Assembly (NCBI GenBank): GCA_964492555.1
Contig: CAZBKQ010000026.1
Coordinates: 1 to 36,990, forward strand
DNA length: 36,990 nt
Direction: 5' to 3'
From: GCA-2709075 sp964492555
Lineage (GTDB): Bacteria; Pseudomonadota; Alphaproteobacteria; MPNO01; UBA2964
Shown here piece after piece: positions 24,213-32,579 of this stretch. The notes below the pieces were generated by a model. That model had not been told where the DNA came from and did no database searches. It worked only from the letters and a program-made list of their open reading frames with translations. Position 1 is the first letter of the stretch. Every line of letters begins with the position of its first letter. The position numbers and the translations under genes were made by a program.

Positions 24213-27200
24213 TCAGGCGCTGTCACGTAATTTTTCCGCCGCTTTAAGATCGACCGAAACAAGCTGTGACACGCCGCGTTCGCCCATCGTCACACCGAAC
24301 AGCCGGTCGACCCGCGCCATGGTCAGCCGATGGTGGGTGACGACCAGGAAGCGCGTGCCGGTTTGTTCGGCGATTTCCTGGATCAACAGACAGAAACGTT
24401 CGACATTCGCGTCGTCAAGCGGCGCATCGACCTCATCCAGCACGCAGATCGGCGCCGGATTGGTCAGAAACACCGCAAACAACAGGGAAAGCGCCGTCAA
24501 AGCCTGTTCGCCGCCGGAAAGCAACGACATCGATTGAAGTTTCTTGCCGGGCGGGCTCGCCATGACCTCCAGCCCGGCTTCCAACGGGTCTTCTTCCTCG
24601 GTAAGAGACAAGTGCGCCTTGCCGCCGCCGAAAAGGCGGATGAAAAGTTTCTGGAAATGTTCGTCGACTTCCTTGAAAGCGGCCAGAAGGCGTTGCCGGC
24701 CTTCGCGGTTGAGGCTGGCTATTCCCGTACGCAGCCGGGCAATCGCGGCGAGCAGATCCTCGCGTTCCGTCAACATTGAGTTGATGCGTTCGTCCAGCTC
24801 CTGCGCTTCGGCCTCTGCCCGCAGATTGACCGCGCCCATATTTTCACGTTCCCGCTTCAGCCGTTCGACACGGGCCTCGATCTGTTCGCGGTCCGGAAGC
24901 TTTTCGTCATCCTTGACCTCGACCGCTTCCAGGGCTTTCTCCGGTCGCGCCTTAATCCGTTCGGCGGCGCGTTCGGTTATTACCTGGAGCGCCTGGGCAC
25001 ATTGCTCAAGTACAGCTTCATAGCGGACCCTTTCCTCGCGTTTTTCGGCCAGCGCGGCTTCCTTTTCCTTGCGGATGCCGGAAATTTCGGCCAAAGCCGT
25101 TTCCGCCTCGGCCAGCCGGTCCGCTGCCTCGCCCCGCAAATTCTCGGCAGCCTCAATCTGTCCAAACAGGACTTCGCGCTTCTCGGCGATCTCGGCGGGA
25201 CGCGCGTTAATCTCCTCAAGCGCCGTCCGGGCATCGGTCAGCCGCAGAACGAGATTTTCCGCCTGTTGGCTGGCATTTAGGGCGCGTTGTTTCCACGAAG
25301 CGGTCTCATTGCCGATATCGTTGAGGCGCTGCCGCCTGGCCGCCGCCTCGCTGACCAGCCTGTCATGGACGGATCGGCTTTCCGACGCGGTCGAACGTGC
25401 CTCAGAGAGCGTCCCCCGAAGGCGATCAGCCTCGGCGCGCTTCTCTGCCGTGTCCTGCAATGAGTTCAGCTCTTCTGTGGCGGAACGGATAGTGGCCGTG
25501 AGTTCCGCGTCGTCGCCGCGCAGCGCTTCCGCAGCCTCCTCGGCGGATTGCACGCGCGATCTGGCATCGGCGGATTTCTGGTTGAGCGCGGCCTGTTCGT
25601 CACGGATTTCCTGATAGGCCGAATCGCGGGAACGGGCGGTGTCGCGCGCCTGCGCCTCATTTTCCTCCGCTTGTTTTCGTGCTTCCTGGGCGCGATCGAA
25701 TTCCGTCTGTGCGCTTTGCTGAACGGATTCAGCGGTGGCTATTTCCTGTTGCAGGTCTTCCAGGCGGTTCCGTTGGGTAAGCCGGCTGGCCGCGGCCCCC
25801 GCGTCGCCGCCGGTGGCGGTATAACCATCCCAGCGCCAGAGCGCGCCGTCCCGGCTCACCAACCTTTGACCGGCCGAAAGAGCGCGCGCCAACTGTTTGC
25901 CTTCTTCCGCGTCCGCAACGAGGCCGATTTGCGCCAACCGGCGGGACAGGGCCGCGGGCGCATCCACGAACTCGGAAAGCGGCGTCGCGCCATGGGGTAA
26001 AGGGGCGGCGCCGTCGAGGGGCGGCAAGGTCCGCCAGTGAACGGGCGCGGCCTCGTCGGACGGCGCGCTGAGGTCATCGCCCATCGCGGCGGCCAATGCC
26101 AGTTCATAACCCGGCCGGACCGACACCGCGTCGATCATCGGCGGCCATAATTCGGGATTACCCACCGTCAGGAATTTCGTCAGCGCCTGTTCTTCCGCTT
26201 GCAATTTGTCGAGCGCCGAATTGGCGTCCTGCAGACGGCGGCGCACGCCGGTTTCCCGCTCTGCGGCTTCCTGACGCCGTTGCCCGGCTTCATCGAAGGA
26301 TGCGCGCGCGGCTTCCAGTGCTTCACGCGCCGCGATCACCCGGGCGTCCAACGCTTCCTTGCCGCTTTGTTCGTCGATTATGGCCTGAGCCGCCTGGCGG
26401 TCGCGTTCCAGATCGGCAAGCCTTTGCGTTATCCGTGCGCGTCGGGCTTCTCCGTCAGAAATCTGCCGTCTCAGGCCGGATTGCCTGGTTTCGTTGGCGG
26501 CGATTGTTTCCGTCAGACGTGTGAGGTCCTGCTCGATCCTCGAGACGTCTTCATCAGCGGCCGCGCGGCCTTCCGCGGCCTTATCGATGTCCTGGGTTTC
26601 CCGGGATTGGGCATCGGTCAGCGAAGCGGTTTCGCGCTCAAGCCGGGCGAAGGCTTCTTCCGCGTCCTTTTTCAGCCCCTGTTCCCGTTCCATATCGGAC
26701 TGGATTTGTTGTATCCGGTTCTCGATTTCCCGCTTTTCGGCCTCGATTCGCTGTTCTTCCTGATCAAGCCCGTCGCGGGCGATGATCAGGCGTTGCAACG
26801 CCGCCGCCGCGCCGGCTTCCGCTTCGCGCAATGACGGTAACCGTGCGGCGGCTTCCGATTCCCGGCTGCTTGCCGCCGCTGTTTCGCGGGTCAGTTCCTC
26901 GACCGCGCGCTCTGCGGCATCAAATTTTTCCTTGGCGTCGGCCTGTTCCGCCTTTGCGGCGTTCCACTGATGATGAATGGCGATGGCCTCGGCCCGCCGG
27001 ATGTGATCGCTGAGATTGCGATAACGCGTCGCCTGGCGGGCCTGTTTCTTGAGCGCCTTCAGCTGTTCTTCCAGCGCCCCCAGCAAATCGTCCAGCCGTT
27101 CCAGATTTTTCTCGGCTGCGCGCAGCCTCAATTCTGCTTCATGGCGCCTTGAATGCAGCCCCGTTATGCCCGCCGCTTCTTCGAGGATATGCCGGCGGTC

Positions 27201-27485
27201 CTTGGGTTTTGCGCTGATCAGTGCGCCGATCCTGCCCTGGCTGACGAGGGCGGTGGAGCGGGCACCGGTCGCCAGATCGGCAAACAGGGTCTGGACGTCG
27301 CGTGCCCGCGTGTCATTGCCGTTGACCTGGTAGTGCGATCCTTCGCCGCGCTCGATCCGGCGGATGATTTCCAGGTCGTCGCTGTCATTGAAATGGGACG
27401 GCGCGGTCCGGTCCGCGTTATCGAGCTGTAACGACACCTCGGCCAGATTGCGCGCGGGCCGGCGGTCCGTGCCGCCGAAAATCAC
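24213..27485 (-). CDS. smc: Chromosome segregation protein SMC, 5' end missing in assembly gap
   Basis: SMC is the core ATPase of bacterial condensin. What remains begins in the N-terminal ATPase lobe (VIFGGTDRRPARNLAEV, then SQGRIGALISAKPKDRRHILEEAAGI), continues through a long coiled coil rich in Glu, Ala and Arg, a hinge near 26000-26200 (LWPPMIDAVSVRPGYELALA), the returning coiled coil, and the C-terminal lobe with signature LLSGGEQALTALSLLF and Walker B ICVLDEVDAPLDDAN. The Walker A motif and roughly the first 60 residues should lie in the N gap at 27486-27585. An apparent ORF that runs through the Ns to 27770 is an artefact: its far side is the DsbA-like gene in the wrong frame. Confidence 0.93.
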   Translation of the reverse strand: MIFGGTDRRPARNLAEVSLQLDNADRTAPSHFNDSDDLEIIRRIERGEGSHYQVNGNDTRARDVQTLFADLATGARSTALVSQGRIGALISAKPKDRRHILEEAAGITGLHSRRHEAELRLRAAEKNLERLDDLLGALEEQLKALKKQARQATRYRNLSDHIRRAEAIAIHHQWNAAKAEQADAKEKFDAAERAVEELTRETAAASSRESEAAARLPSLREAEAGAAAALQRLIIARDGLDQEEQRIEAEKREIENRIQQIQSDMEREQGLKKDAEEAFARLERETASLTDAQSRETQDIDKAAEGRAAADEDVSRIEQDLTRLTETIAANETRQSGLRRQISDGEARRARITQRLADLERDRQAAQAIIDEQSGKEALDARVIAAREALEAARASFDEAGQRRQEAAERETGVRRRLQDANSALDKLQAEEQALTKFLTVGNPELWPPMIDAVSVRPGYELALAAAMGDDLSAPSDEAAPVHWRTLPPLDGAAPLPHGATPLSEFVDAPAALSRRLAQIGLVADAEEGKQLARALSAGQRLVSRDGALWRWDGYTATGGDAGAAASRLTQRNRLEDLQQEIATAESVQQSAQTEFDRAQEARKQAEENEAQARDTARSRDSAYQEIRDEQAALNQKSADARSRVQSAEEAAEALRGDDAELTATIRSATEELNSLQDTAEKRAEADRLRGTLSEARSTASESRSVHDRLVSEAAARRQRLNDIGNETASWKQRALNASQQAENLVLRLTDARTALEEINARPAEIAEKREVLFGQIEAAENLRGEAADRLAEAETALAEISGIRKEKEAALAEKREERVRYEAVLEQCAQALQVITERAAERIKARPEKALEAVEVKDDEKLPDREQIEARVERLKRERENMGAVNLRAEAEAQELDERINSMLTEREDLLAAIARLRTGIASLNREGRQRLLAAFKEVDEHFQKLFIRLFGGGKAHLSLTEEEDPLEAGLEVMASPPGKKLQSMSLLSGGEQALTALSLLFAVFLTNPAPICVLDEVDAPLDDANVERFCLLIQEIAEQTGTRFLVVTHHRLTMARVDRLFGVTMGERGVSQLVSVDLKAAEKLRDSA

Positions 27486-27585
27486 NNNNNNNNNNNNNNN
27501 NNNNNNNNNNNNNNNNNNNNNNNNNNNNNNNNNNNNNNNNNNNNNNNNNNNNNNNNNNNNNNNNNNNNNNNNNNNNNNNNNNNNN
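27486..27585. other. Assembly gap of 100 N
   Basis: There are exactly 100 unknown bases, the conventional placeholder for a gap of unknown size. The missing DNA should encode the thioredoxin-fold domain of the DsbA-like protein and the start of smc. From usual protein lengths I infer several hundred bases are missing rather than 100. Confidence 0.97.
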
Positions 27586-27804
27586 GCCCACGATGACGTC
27601 ATTGTCATTGATCGCCACGGCGCTGAATGTCTGGTCCGGTTTCGGGACCTCGGCTTGCGCTGACTTCGCAGCGGATTGTCCGGTCGTGGACGGTGCGGCG
27701 GTCTGCAGCACCTCGGGTGTGCTGCCCGAAATACCGTTATAGAGAGCGATGCCGCCCCCAAGGACAACAACCGCGCCGACGATATAAACCCATATATTAC
27801 GCAT
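27586..27804 (-). CDS. DsbA family protein, N-terminal fragment before the assembly gap
   Basis: Only about 73 residues are visible: a membrane or signal helix (IWVYIVGAVVVLGGGIAL), a low-complexity Ala/Ser/Gln linker, and the beginning of a domain (AINDNDVIVG). In alphaproteobacteria the gene between smc and DUF721 is commonly an exported DsbA/thioredoxin-like oxidoreductase whose domain begins with a very similar DDxxxG segment. The assignment therefore rests on neighbourhood plus this short match. The catalytic CxxC would lie inside the gap. ATG 27804 has GGAG about seven bases upstream. Confidence in a gene is high; confidence in its identity is moderate. Confidence 0.65.
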
Positions 27805-27882
27805 TCATGACTCCTGCCTACTATATATAGCGTGATTTCAACAAACCGGTCCAGCGTTCAAACACCGTTTCGGCGTGACAAT

Positions 27883-28446
27883 TTACCGGGTCCGGGATGA
27901 CGATTTTTGCCCTAATTCCTTGGATTTTACCGTTTTTCCCAGAGACCGGAGCGCCTCTCGAAGGGGCTCGCTGTGGATATCTTTGGTCTGCGATTCGATC
28001 CGAACCTCGGCTGTCTCATCCAACGCCGCCGGTCTGGCGTCCTGCCGAGGGGCTTTCTTATTCGTTACCGCGCCATGCAGCAGCGCTATTCTGTCTACCG
28101 CGCGGTAGCCGAAAAACGTGTTTATCCGTTCCAGCAGGACCGGTTCCAGGTGCTGCAGTTCAAGGGCGAGCGGCGCCGGCGCGCGGATCGTCAACGTACC
28201 GCCCATCCGTGCGCCACGCGGAAAGCTGAGTTTTTCGGGCGAAGTCTCGCGCGCCAGCGCGGGCGTCACGATTTCTTCCCAGCGGGTGATAATCTCGGCC
28301 TGTCCGAAACCGCGTTTTCGCAACGCGGGCGCGGCGGATTTTGTCGCCAGCGCCCCAAGCGCACGCAAGCCATGGCGATACCTGTCGTTATGGCGTCCTG
28401 TCACGAGGGGCGGTCCCATAGATAAAGGTGCATCATCGGCGATCAT
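27883..28446 (-). CDS. DUF721 (DciA-like) domain protein
   Basis: The central part, with RKRGFGQAEIITRWEEIVTPALA and then LTIRAPAPLALELQHLEPVLLERINTFFG, matches the DUF721 fold: a helix pair followed by a KH-like unit. DciA, a helicase-loading factor in many bacteria, is the characterised member; the alphaproteobacterial DUF721 proteins beside mutY are less well studied. The C-terminal 45 residues are charged and probably disordered. It starts at ATG 28446, or at ATG 28419 if the first nine residues are not translated; neither has a good ribosome site. It is divergent from mutY with no intergenic space at the longer start. Confidence 0.82.
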   Translation of the reverse strand: MIADDAPLSMGPPLVTGRHNDRYRHGLRALGALATKSAAPALRKRGFGQAEIITRWEEIVTPALARETSPEKLSFPRGARMGGTLTIRAPAPLALELQHLEPVLLERINTFFGYRAVDRIALLHGAVTNKKAPRQDARPAALDETAEVRIESQTKDIHSEPLREALRSLGKTVKSKELGQKSSSRTR

Positions 28447-28462
28447 GCTAGGTTACCGGACG

Positions 28463-29551
28463 ATGAAGAATAAGAAAACTAAATGTGAAATTTCCGCCCC
28501 GGCGCTGCGGCGATCCCTGCTTCGCTGGTATGACCGTCATGCCCGCACCATGCCGTGGCGGACCCGGTCGGGAGAAAAGCCCGATCCCTATCATGTCTGG
28601 CTGAGCGAGATCATGTTGCAGCAGACCACGGTCGCGACGGTCGGGCCCTATTTTCTAAGGTTCATCGAGAAATGGCCCACAGTGGAGGTGCTAGCGGATG
28701 CCGCCCTGGATGATGTGCTGCATGGCTGGCAGGGGCTTGGTTATTACGCCCGTGCCCGCAATCTGCATCGGTGCGCGCAGACACTCCGGGACGACTATGG
28801 CGGCGCATTTCCGGAAGACGAAGCGGCGTTGCTGAAACTGCCGGGGATAGGGGGTTATACAGCCGCCGCCATTCGCGCCATCGCGTTCGGGAGACCGGCG
28901 AATGTGGTCGATGGCAATGTGGAACGCGTGATGGCGCGGATTTTTGCGATTCCGGACCCATTACCCGGCATCAAGCCACGGTTGAATGAGGCCGCAGCGG
29001 AGTTGGCCCCGACGACCCAACGCGGCAGGCCCGGCGATTACGCTCAGGCTCTGATGGATCTCGGAGCGACGATCTGCACGCCGCGCAAACCCGCCTGTGC
29101 CCTTTGTCCCCTGTCGGAAGTTTGCAAGGCGGCACGGGCCGGCATTGCGGAAGAATTGCCGCGCCGGGAACCGAAGGCCGATAAGCCGCTGCGCCGGGGA
29201 ACGGCGTTCTGGATTGAGGGACCCGGTGGCACGGTGCTGCTGCGCCGCCGGCCGGAGAAGGGGCTGTTGGGAGGGATGATGGAATTTCCCTCCACGCCCT
29301 GGAAAGAGCATCCGGTTTCGGCGACGCCCGACAATGCAGGACTGCCGATTTCCGGAGTGTCCTACGACCTGCCGGGGACAGTCCGGCATGTGTTTACGCA
29401 TTTCAGACTGGAACTGTCCGTCGCGCGGCTCAGAGTAACTGCGCGATTCGAGGGTGACGGGCTGGTCTGGTGTCCGCCCGACAGGCTGGGCGATTACGCG
29501 CTGCCCACCGTTATGAAAAAGATTGCCCGCCACGCGCTGAAGCACGCGTGA
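28463..29551 (+). CDS. mutY: A/G-specific adenine glycosylase
   Basis: MutY removes adenine mispaired with 8-oxoguanine. The catalytic glutamate is Glu49 in WLSEIMLQQTTVATV, the helix-hairpin-helix is LPGIGGYTAAAI, and the catalytic Asp150 is in VVDGNVERVMAR. The [4Fe-4S] loop C-x6-C-x2-C-x5-C is Cys205, 212, 215 and 221. A C-terminal NUDIX-like domain for 8-oxoG recognition follows (RRRPEKGLLGGMMEFPS and HVFTHFRLEL). The frame is open from 28118; ATG 28463 gives the usual start about 30 residues ahead of MPWR, with ATG 28445 as an alternative. The protein is 362 residues. Confidence 0.95.
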   Translation: MKNKKTKCEISAPALRRSLLRWYDRHARTMPWRTRSGEKPDPYHVWLSEIMLQQTTVATVGPYFLRFIEKWPTVEVLADAALDDVLHGWQGLGYYARARNLHRCAQTLRDDYGGAFPEDEAALLKLPGIGGYTAAAIRAIAFGRPANVVDGNVERVMARIFAIPDPLPGIKPRLNEAAAELAPTTQRGRPGDYAQALMDLGATICTPRKPACALCPLSEVCKAARAGIAEELPRREPKADKPLRRGTAFWIEGPGGTVLLRRRPEKGLLGGMMEFPSTPWKEHPVSATPDNAGLPISGVSYDLPGTVRHVFTHFRLELSVARLRVTARFEGDGLVWCPPDRLGDYALPTVMKKIARHALKHA

Positions 29552-29563
29552 CGGGAGACGGTT

Positions 29564-30655
29564 TTATTCCGGGTCCAGCGGGGTCTGGAATTCCATCCCT
29601 TCGACGATAATGCCGGCCGGCCGCTGGCCGGGTTTCAGCCCGACATAGCGTTCCAGAACCTGATCGTTCAGGGGACGTCCGCCGGGGGTCGCCAGCCAGA
29701 AACGCAGCAGATGGCGCATGCGTTCCTTTTCGGGCCAGTCTTCATATTCCGTCCGGGCATGGATGATCACATGGTTGTGCAGATACTGGATGTCGCCGGT
29801 CTGGAAACCCTGATTCAGCTTCAACTCATCCGCCAGCGTATCGATCATATCGAGCGCTTCCTGCTGCGCTTCGGTAAAGCGCGGCAATTCCTCAAACCGC
29901 TGGGCGGAGCGGATATAGAAATTCTGCCAGCTGCAGGAAAAATACCCTTCGGCGAAATTGAATACCGGCAGCTCGAAATAGGGCCCTTTGCCCGGGGGGA
30001 TTTCCTCCCGCCGGTCGCGGTACCAGGGCTTGATCAACTCCTCGACCAGATCGGGCCGGCGTTCCAGCATGGCGTTGTAGATCGCCGGGGTGCTGGCAAT
30101 GGTGCTGACCCCGCCTGCCTTGGCCGGATGCAGGCACATCAGCGCGGCCACATCGCAGGAATCGGAATGATAGCCCAGCTCAGCGCTGGTGTGGTAGGCA
30201 CGGATGGTCGGGTTGAGGTTACGGTCCTTGCCGACAATGTCCGACACATGACCCAGCAGATGCCCCTTATAGTTTTGCGAAACCATCTCGCCGACACGAA
30301 GGCTGAGACCCCAGAAGGCGACGGCGGCTTCCTTGATATCGTAGTTCTGGACCGGCACGCCGCGCATAAGCGCGAAGCCGTACCCCTCCATCAACTGTTC
30401 CTTGACCTCCGCCATTCGCGCATCAAGCGTCGGCAGCGGGAAGTCCTCCTTGGTGATGTCCTTGATCTCGATTCCGGAGTTGCAGACGGACTCAACAGCT
30501 GCATCGACCTCCTTTGCTTCCGCCGGAGTAAGTTCGAATTTCCAGGACGGATCGTCCTTGATTTCCTCGCCTACCCAGACCGCCGGGTCGACAAGCGGTT
30601 TCATCGGTTCCGCAGGTTCACGTTCCTTCCGGGAAATAACGCCGGTATCGGGCAT
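29564..30655 (-). CDS. TauD/TfdA-type Fe(II)/2-oxoglutarate-dependent dioxygenase
   Basis: The iron-binding triad is visible: His163 and Asp165 in YHSDSCD and His299 in IIHARTEYED; Arg314 or Arg318 in MRHLLRFWL should bind 2-oxoglutarate. The region GFALMRGVPV near residue 93-102 is typical for the family. At 363 residues it is longer than taurine dioxygenase (about 280) and has an extra N-terminal part of about 70 residues. The frame is open to 30973, but ATG 30655 has AGGGAGG directly upstream. No sulfonate, taurine or phenoxyacetate genes are near, so the substrate is unknown. It is convergent with mutY and lies 103 bp downstream of ccrM. Confidence 0.88.
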   Translation of the reverse strand: MPDTGVISRKEREPAEPMKPLVDPAVWVGEEIKDDPSWKFELTPAEAKEVDAAVESVCNSGIEIKDITKEDFPLPTLDARMAEVKEQLMEGYGFALMRGVPVQNYDIKEAAVAFWGLSLRVGEMVSQNYKGHLLGHVSDIVGKDRNLNPTIRAYHTSAELGYHSDSCDVAALMCLHPAKAGGVSTIASTPAIYNAMLERRPDLVEELIKPWYRDRREEIPPGKGPYFELPVFNFAEGYFSCSWQNFYIRSAQRFEELPRFTEAQQEALDMIDTLADELKLNQGFQTGDIQYLHNHVIIHARTEYEDWPEKERMRHLLRFWLATPGGRPLNDQVLERYVGLKPGQRPAGIIVEGMEFQTPLDPE

Positions 30656-30691
30656 GGGTGCCTCCCTTTCGAATAGCGAAATATGTTTGAA

Positions 30692-30720
30692 ATCGTATGC
30701 CTGACCGGCCGCGCAGGCAA
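30692..30720 (-). promoter_or_regulatory. Candidate promoter with an embedded dyad ahead of the dioxygenase
   Basis: On the minus strand TTGCCT (30715-30720) and TACGAT (30692-30697) are 17 bases apart, each with four of six consensus matches. TGCCTG (30698-30703) and CAGGCA (30714-30719) form a perfect inverted repeat with a ten-base spacer that starts at the -10 box and overlaps the -35 box. This layout suits a repressor operator. No regulator gene is adjacent. Confidence 0.4.
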
Positions 30721-30758
30721 CTAATGGAACCCGACGAATTGTCGCAGGGAAGGATGGG

Positions 30759-31886
30759 TCAGTGGCTTGTCGCGCCGCGATTTTCTTTCTTTGTCGGCGC
30801 TTCGGCCATGCTGGCCCGGACGCGTTCGCGCAGATCGTCGATCGGGATGGTCTTACCGTCTGTTTCGAAATGCCAATAGGTCCAACCATTGCAGGCTGGT
30901 GCGTTCTGGACCCGGGCGCCAACCTGATGGATGGACCCCCGGATATTTTTCGCCGCGATGCTGCCGTCGGCATTGACCTTGGCGACGACGCGTTTCCTTA
31001 TATCGAAGAGCTGGTCTCCCGCGCGCAGCAATCCCTGCTCGACAATGGAACCGAACGGTATCCGTGGCGCCCCGCGCTTGGTCGGGGTGGTGAGCAGGGA
31101 AACATCCTCCGGCGCGGGTTCCACCGCGTCGATGCGGGCTGTTGCCGCCGCGATATAGCTTTCCTCGCGCTCAATACCGAGCCAGTCCCGGCCCAGACGT
31201 TTGGCCACGGCACCCGTCGTGCCGGTGCCGAAAAACGGATCGAGAACAAGATCGCCGGGATTGGTTGAGGCCAGGACAACCCGGTAAAGCAACGATTCCG
31301 GCTTCTGCGTCGGATGTGCCTTCTTGCCGTTCTGTTTCAGCCGTTCACCACCGCTGCAGATCGGCAGGACCCAGTCGCTGCGCATCTGCGTGCCCTCGTT
31401 TAGCGCTTTCATGGCGTGATAGTTGAAAGTGGGCTTCGCATTTTGTGATGGTGAACACCAGATCAGCGTTTCATGGGCGTTGGTAAAACGCTTGCCGTTG
31501 AAGTTCGGCATCGGGTTGGTCTTGCGCCAGATGATATCGTTCAGGATCCAGAAACCCAGATCCTGAAGCAGGCTGCCTACCCGGAAGATATTGTGATAGG
31601 AGCCGATAACCCAAAGCGATCCATCGGGTTTCAACACGCGTTTCACTTCGGTCAGCCAGTCGCGGGTAAAGGCGTCGTATGCGGCGAAACCGTCGAACCT
31701 GTCCCAATCTTCTTCCACGCCATCGACACGGGAATGGTTCGGCCGCAACAAATCTCCGCCGAGTTGCAAATTATAGGGCGGATCGGCGAAGACCATATTG
31801 ATCGAGGCGTCCGGCAATTTCCGGAGCATTTCGATGCAGTCTCCGCGCAAAATTTGGTTACGTTTTATGGCGCTTTTCCTCGACAT
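30759..31886 (-). CDS. ccrM: CcrM-type adenine-N6 DNA methyltransferase (GANTC)
   Basis: CcrM methylates the adenine of GANTC and acts in alphaproteobacterial cell-cycle control as an orphan enzyme. The beta-class order is seen: catalytic DPPY (residues 35-38) in the N-terminal part and the AdoMet motif DPFFGTGTTG (216-225) later. The C-terminal domain (about 270-360, with APACNGWTYWHFE) is the CcrM-specific extension used for recognition. There is no restriction gene beside it. At 375 residues it is the expected length. ATG 31886 lacks a ribosome site, and an upstream in-frame TTG at 31940 is the only longer option. Five GANTC sites lie immediately upstream. Confidence 0.95.
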   Translation of the reverse strand: MSRKSAIKRNQILRGDCIEMLRKLPDASINMVFADPPYNLQLGGDLLRPNHSRVDGVEEDWDRFDGFAAYDAFTRDWLTEVKRVLKPDGSLWVIGSYHNIFRVGSLLQDLGFWILNDIIWRKTNPMPNFNGKRFTNAHETLIWCSPSQNAKPTFNYHAMKALNEGTQMRSDWVLPICSGGERLKQNGKKAHPTQKPESLLYRVVLASTNPGDLVLDPFFGTGTTGAVAKRLGRDWLGIEREESYIAAATARIDAVEPAPEDVSLLTTPTKRGAPRIPFGSIVEQGLLRAGDQLFDIRKRVVAKVNADGSIAAKNIRGSIHQVGARVQNAPACNGWTYWHFETDGKTIPIDDLRERVRASMAEAPTKKENRGATSH

Positions 31887-31897
31887 CGGGAGACCAT

Positions 31898-31983
31898 GAG
31901 TCAAGCCGGACTCTGCGTCAAGAAAAATATTTGGATTCAAAGGGTTATCGACCAGATATAGGAGTCCGCTTTAAGCGCGACTC
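31898..31983. promoter_or_regulatory. Cluster of five GANTC sites upstream of ccrM
   Basis: GANTC occurs at 31898-31902, 31909-31913, 31934-31938, 31962-31966 and 31979-31983. Four of the five are in the 84-bp rnhB-ccrM intergenic space and the last is in the 3' end of rnhB. By chance one would expect about one per 256 bp. On the minus strand TTGACG (31916-31921) with CATGGT 17 bases on (31893-31898) is a weak promoter candidate. Two GANTC sites fall in or next to it. Confidence 0.6.
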
Positions 31984-32579
31984 AATATCTTGTTTACCGG
32001 GGCGAATAGTTTCCGGTGATGCGGGGTGACGCCCAGTGTTTCCAGCGCTGCGCGATGCTCCGCCGTACCGTACCCCGCATTGCGGGCCCAGCCATAGCCG
32101 GGATAGCGTGTCTCCAGCCTGGTCATGATGCGGTCGCGCGTAACCTTGGCGACGATTGACGCGGCCGCGATGGATATCGATATGCCGTCGCCCTTGATCA
32201 CGGTGCGGACGGGACAGGGCAAATCGGGCGCCCGGTTGCCATCGACCAGCGCGAGTTCCGGCGTAGCGGGAAGCGCCATTACGGCGCGGCGCATGGCGAG
32301 CATTGCCGCATGCAGGATATTGAGGCGCTCTATCTCCGCCACCGAGGCCGCACCGAGCCCTACCGACGCGCAATGGAAGAGCGCGTCAGCGATTTCTTCC
32401 CGCGCGGTCGCTTTCAGCTTCTTGGAATCATCAATGCGCGTGACAAGGGCGGGATCAATCCTTTCCGGGTCGAGCATTGCCGCCGCCGCGACCACCGGCC
32501 CGCAGAGGGGTCCGCGTCCGACTTCGTCGACGCCGGCAACAAGGCAATCCGCCTCAATTTCCAGCGAGAAATCAGGCAT
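31971..32579 (-). CDS. rnhB: Ribonuclease HII
   Basis: RNase HII cleaves at ribonucleotides embedded in DNA and in RNA:DNA hybrids. The active-site block is GVDEVGRGPLCGPVVAAAA with Asp18 and Glu19; Asp113 is in LVDGN, and the later segment SIVAKVTRDRIM supplies the remaining carboxylate. GYGTAEHRAALETLGVTPHHR is the C-terminal family signature. The frame is open to 32735, but ATG 32579 gives the normal N-terminus (202 residues) and has AGGG just upstream. It overlaps the antiporter stop by eight bases, so the two are probably cotranscribed. With rnhA, both RNase H types are in this window. Confidence 0.96.
   Translation of the reverse strand: MPDFSLEIEADCLVAGVDEVGRGPLCGPVVAAAAMLDPERIDPALVTRIDDSKKLKATAREEIADALFHCASVGLGAASVAEIERLNILHAAMLAMRRAVMALPATPELALVDGNRAPDLPCPVRTVIKGDGISISIAAASIVAKVTRDRIMTRLETRYPGYGWARNAGYGTAEHRAALETLGVTPHHRKLFAPVNKILSRA

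Noticed and set aside
24213..27770. Single 1185-residue protein containing SMC plus an extra N-terminal part
   Set aside because: The N-terminal part is translated from the DsbA-like gene in the wrong frame after 100 N. The fusion is an assembly artefact.
29711..30676. 321-codon plus-strand ORF opposite the dioxygenase gene
   Set aside because: It is the complement of a gene with a complete iron-binding triad, and no ribosome site or domain supports it.
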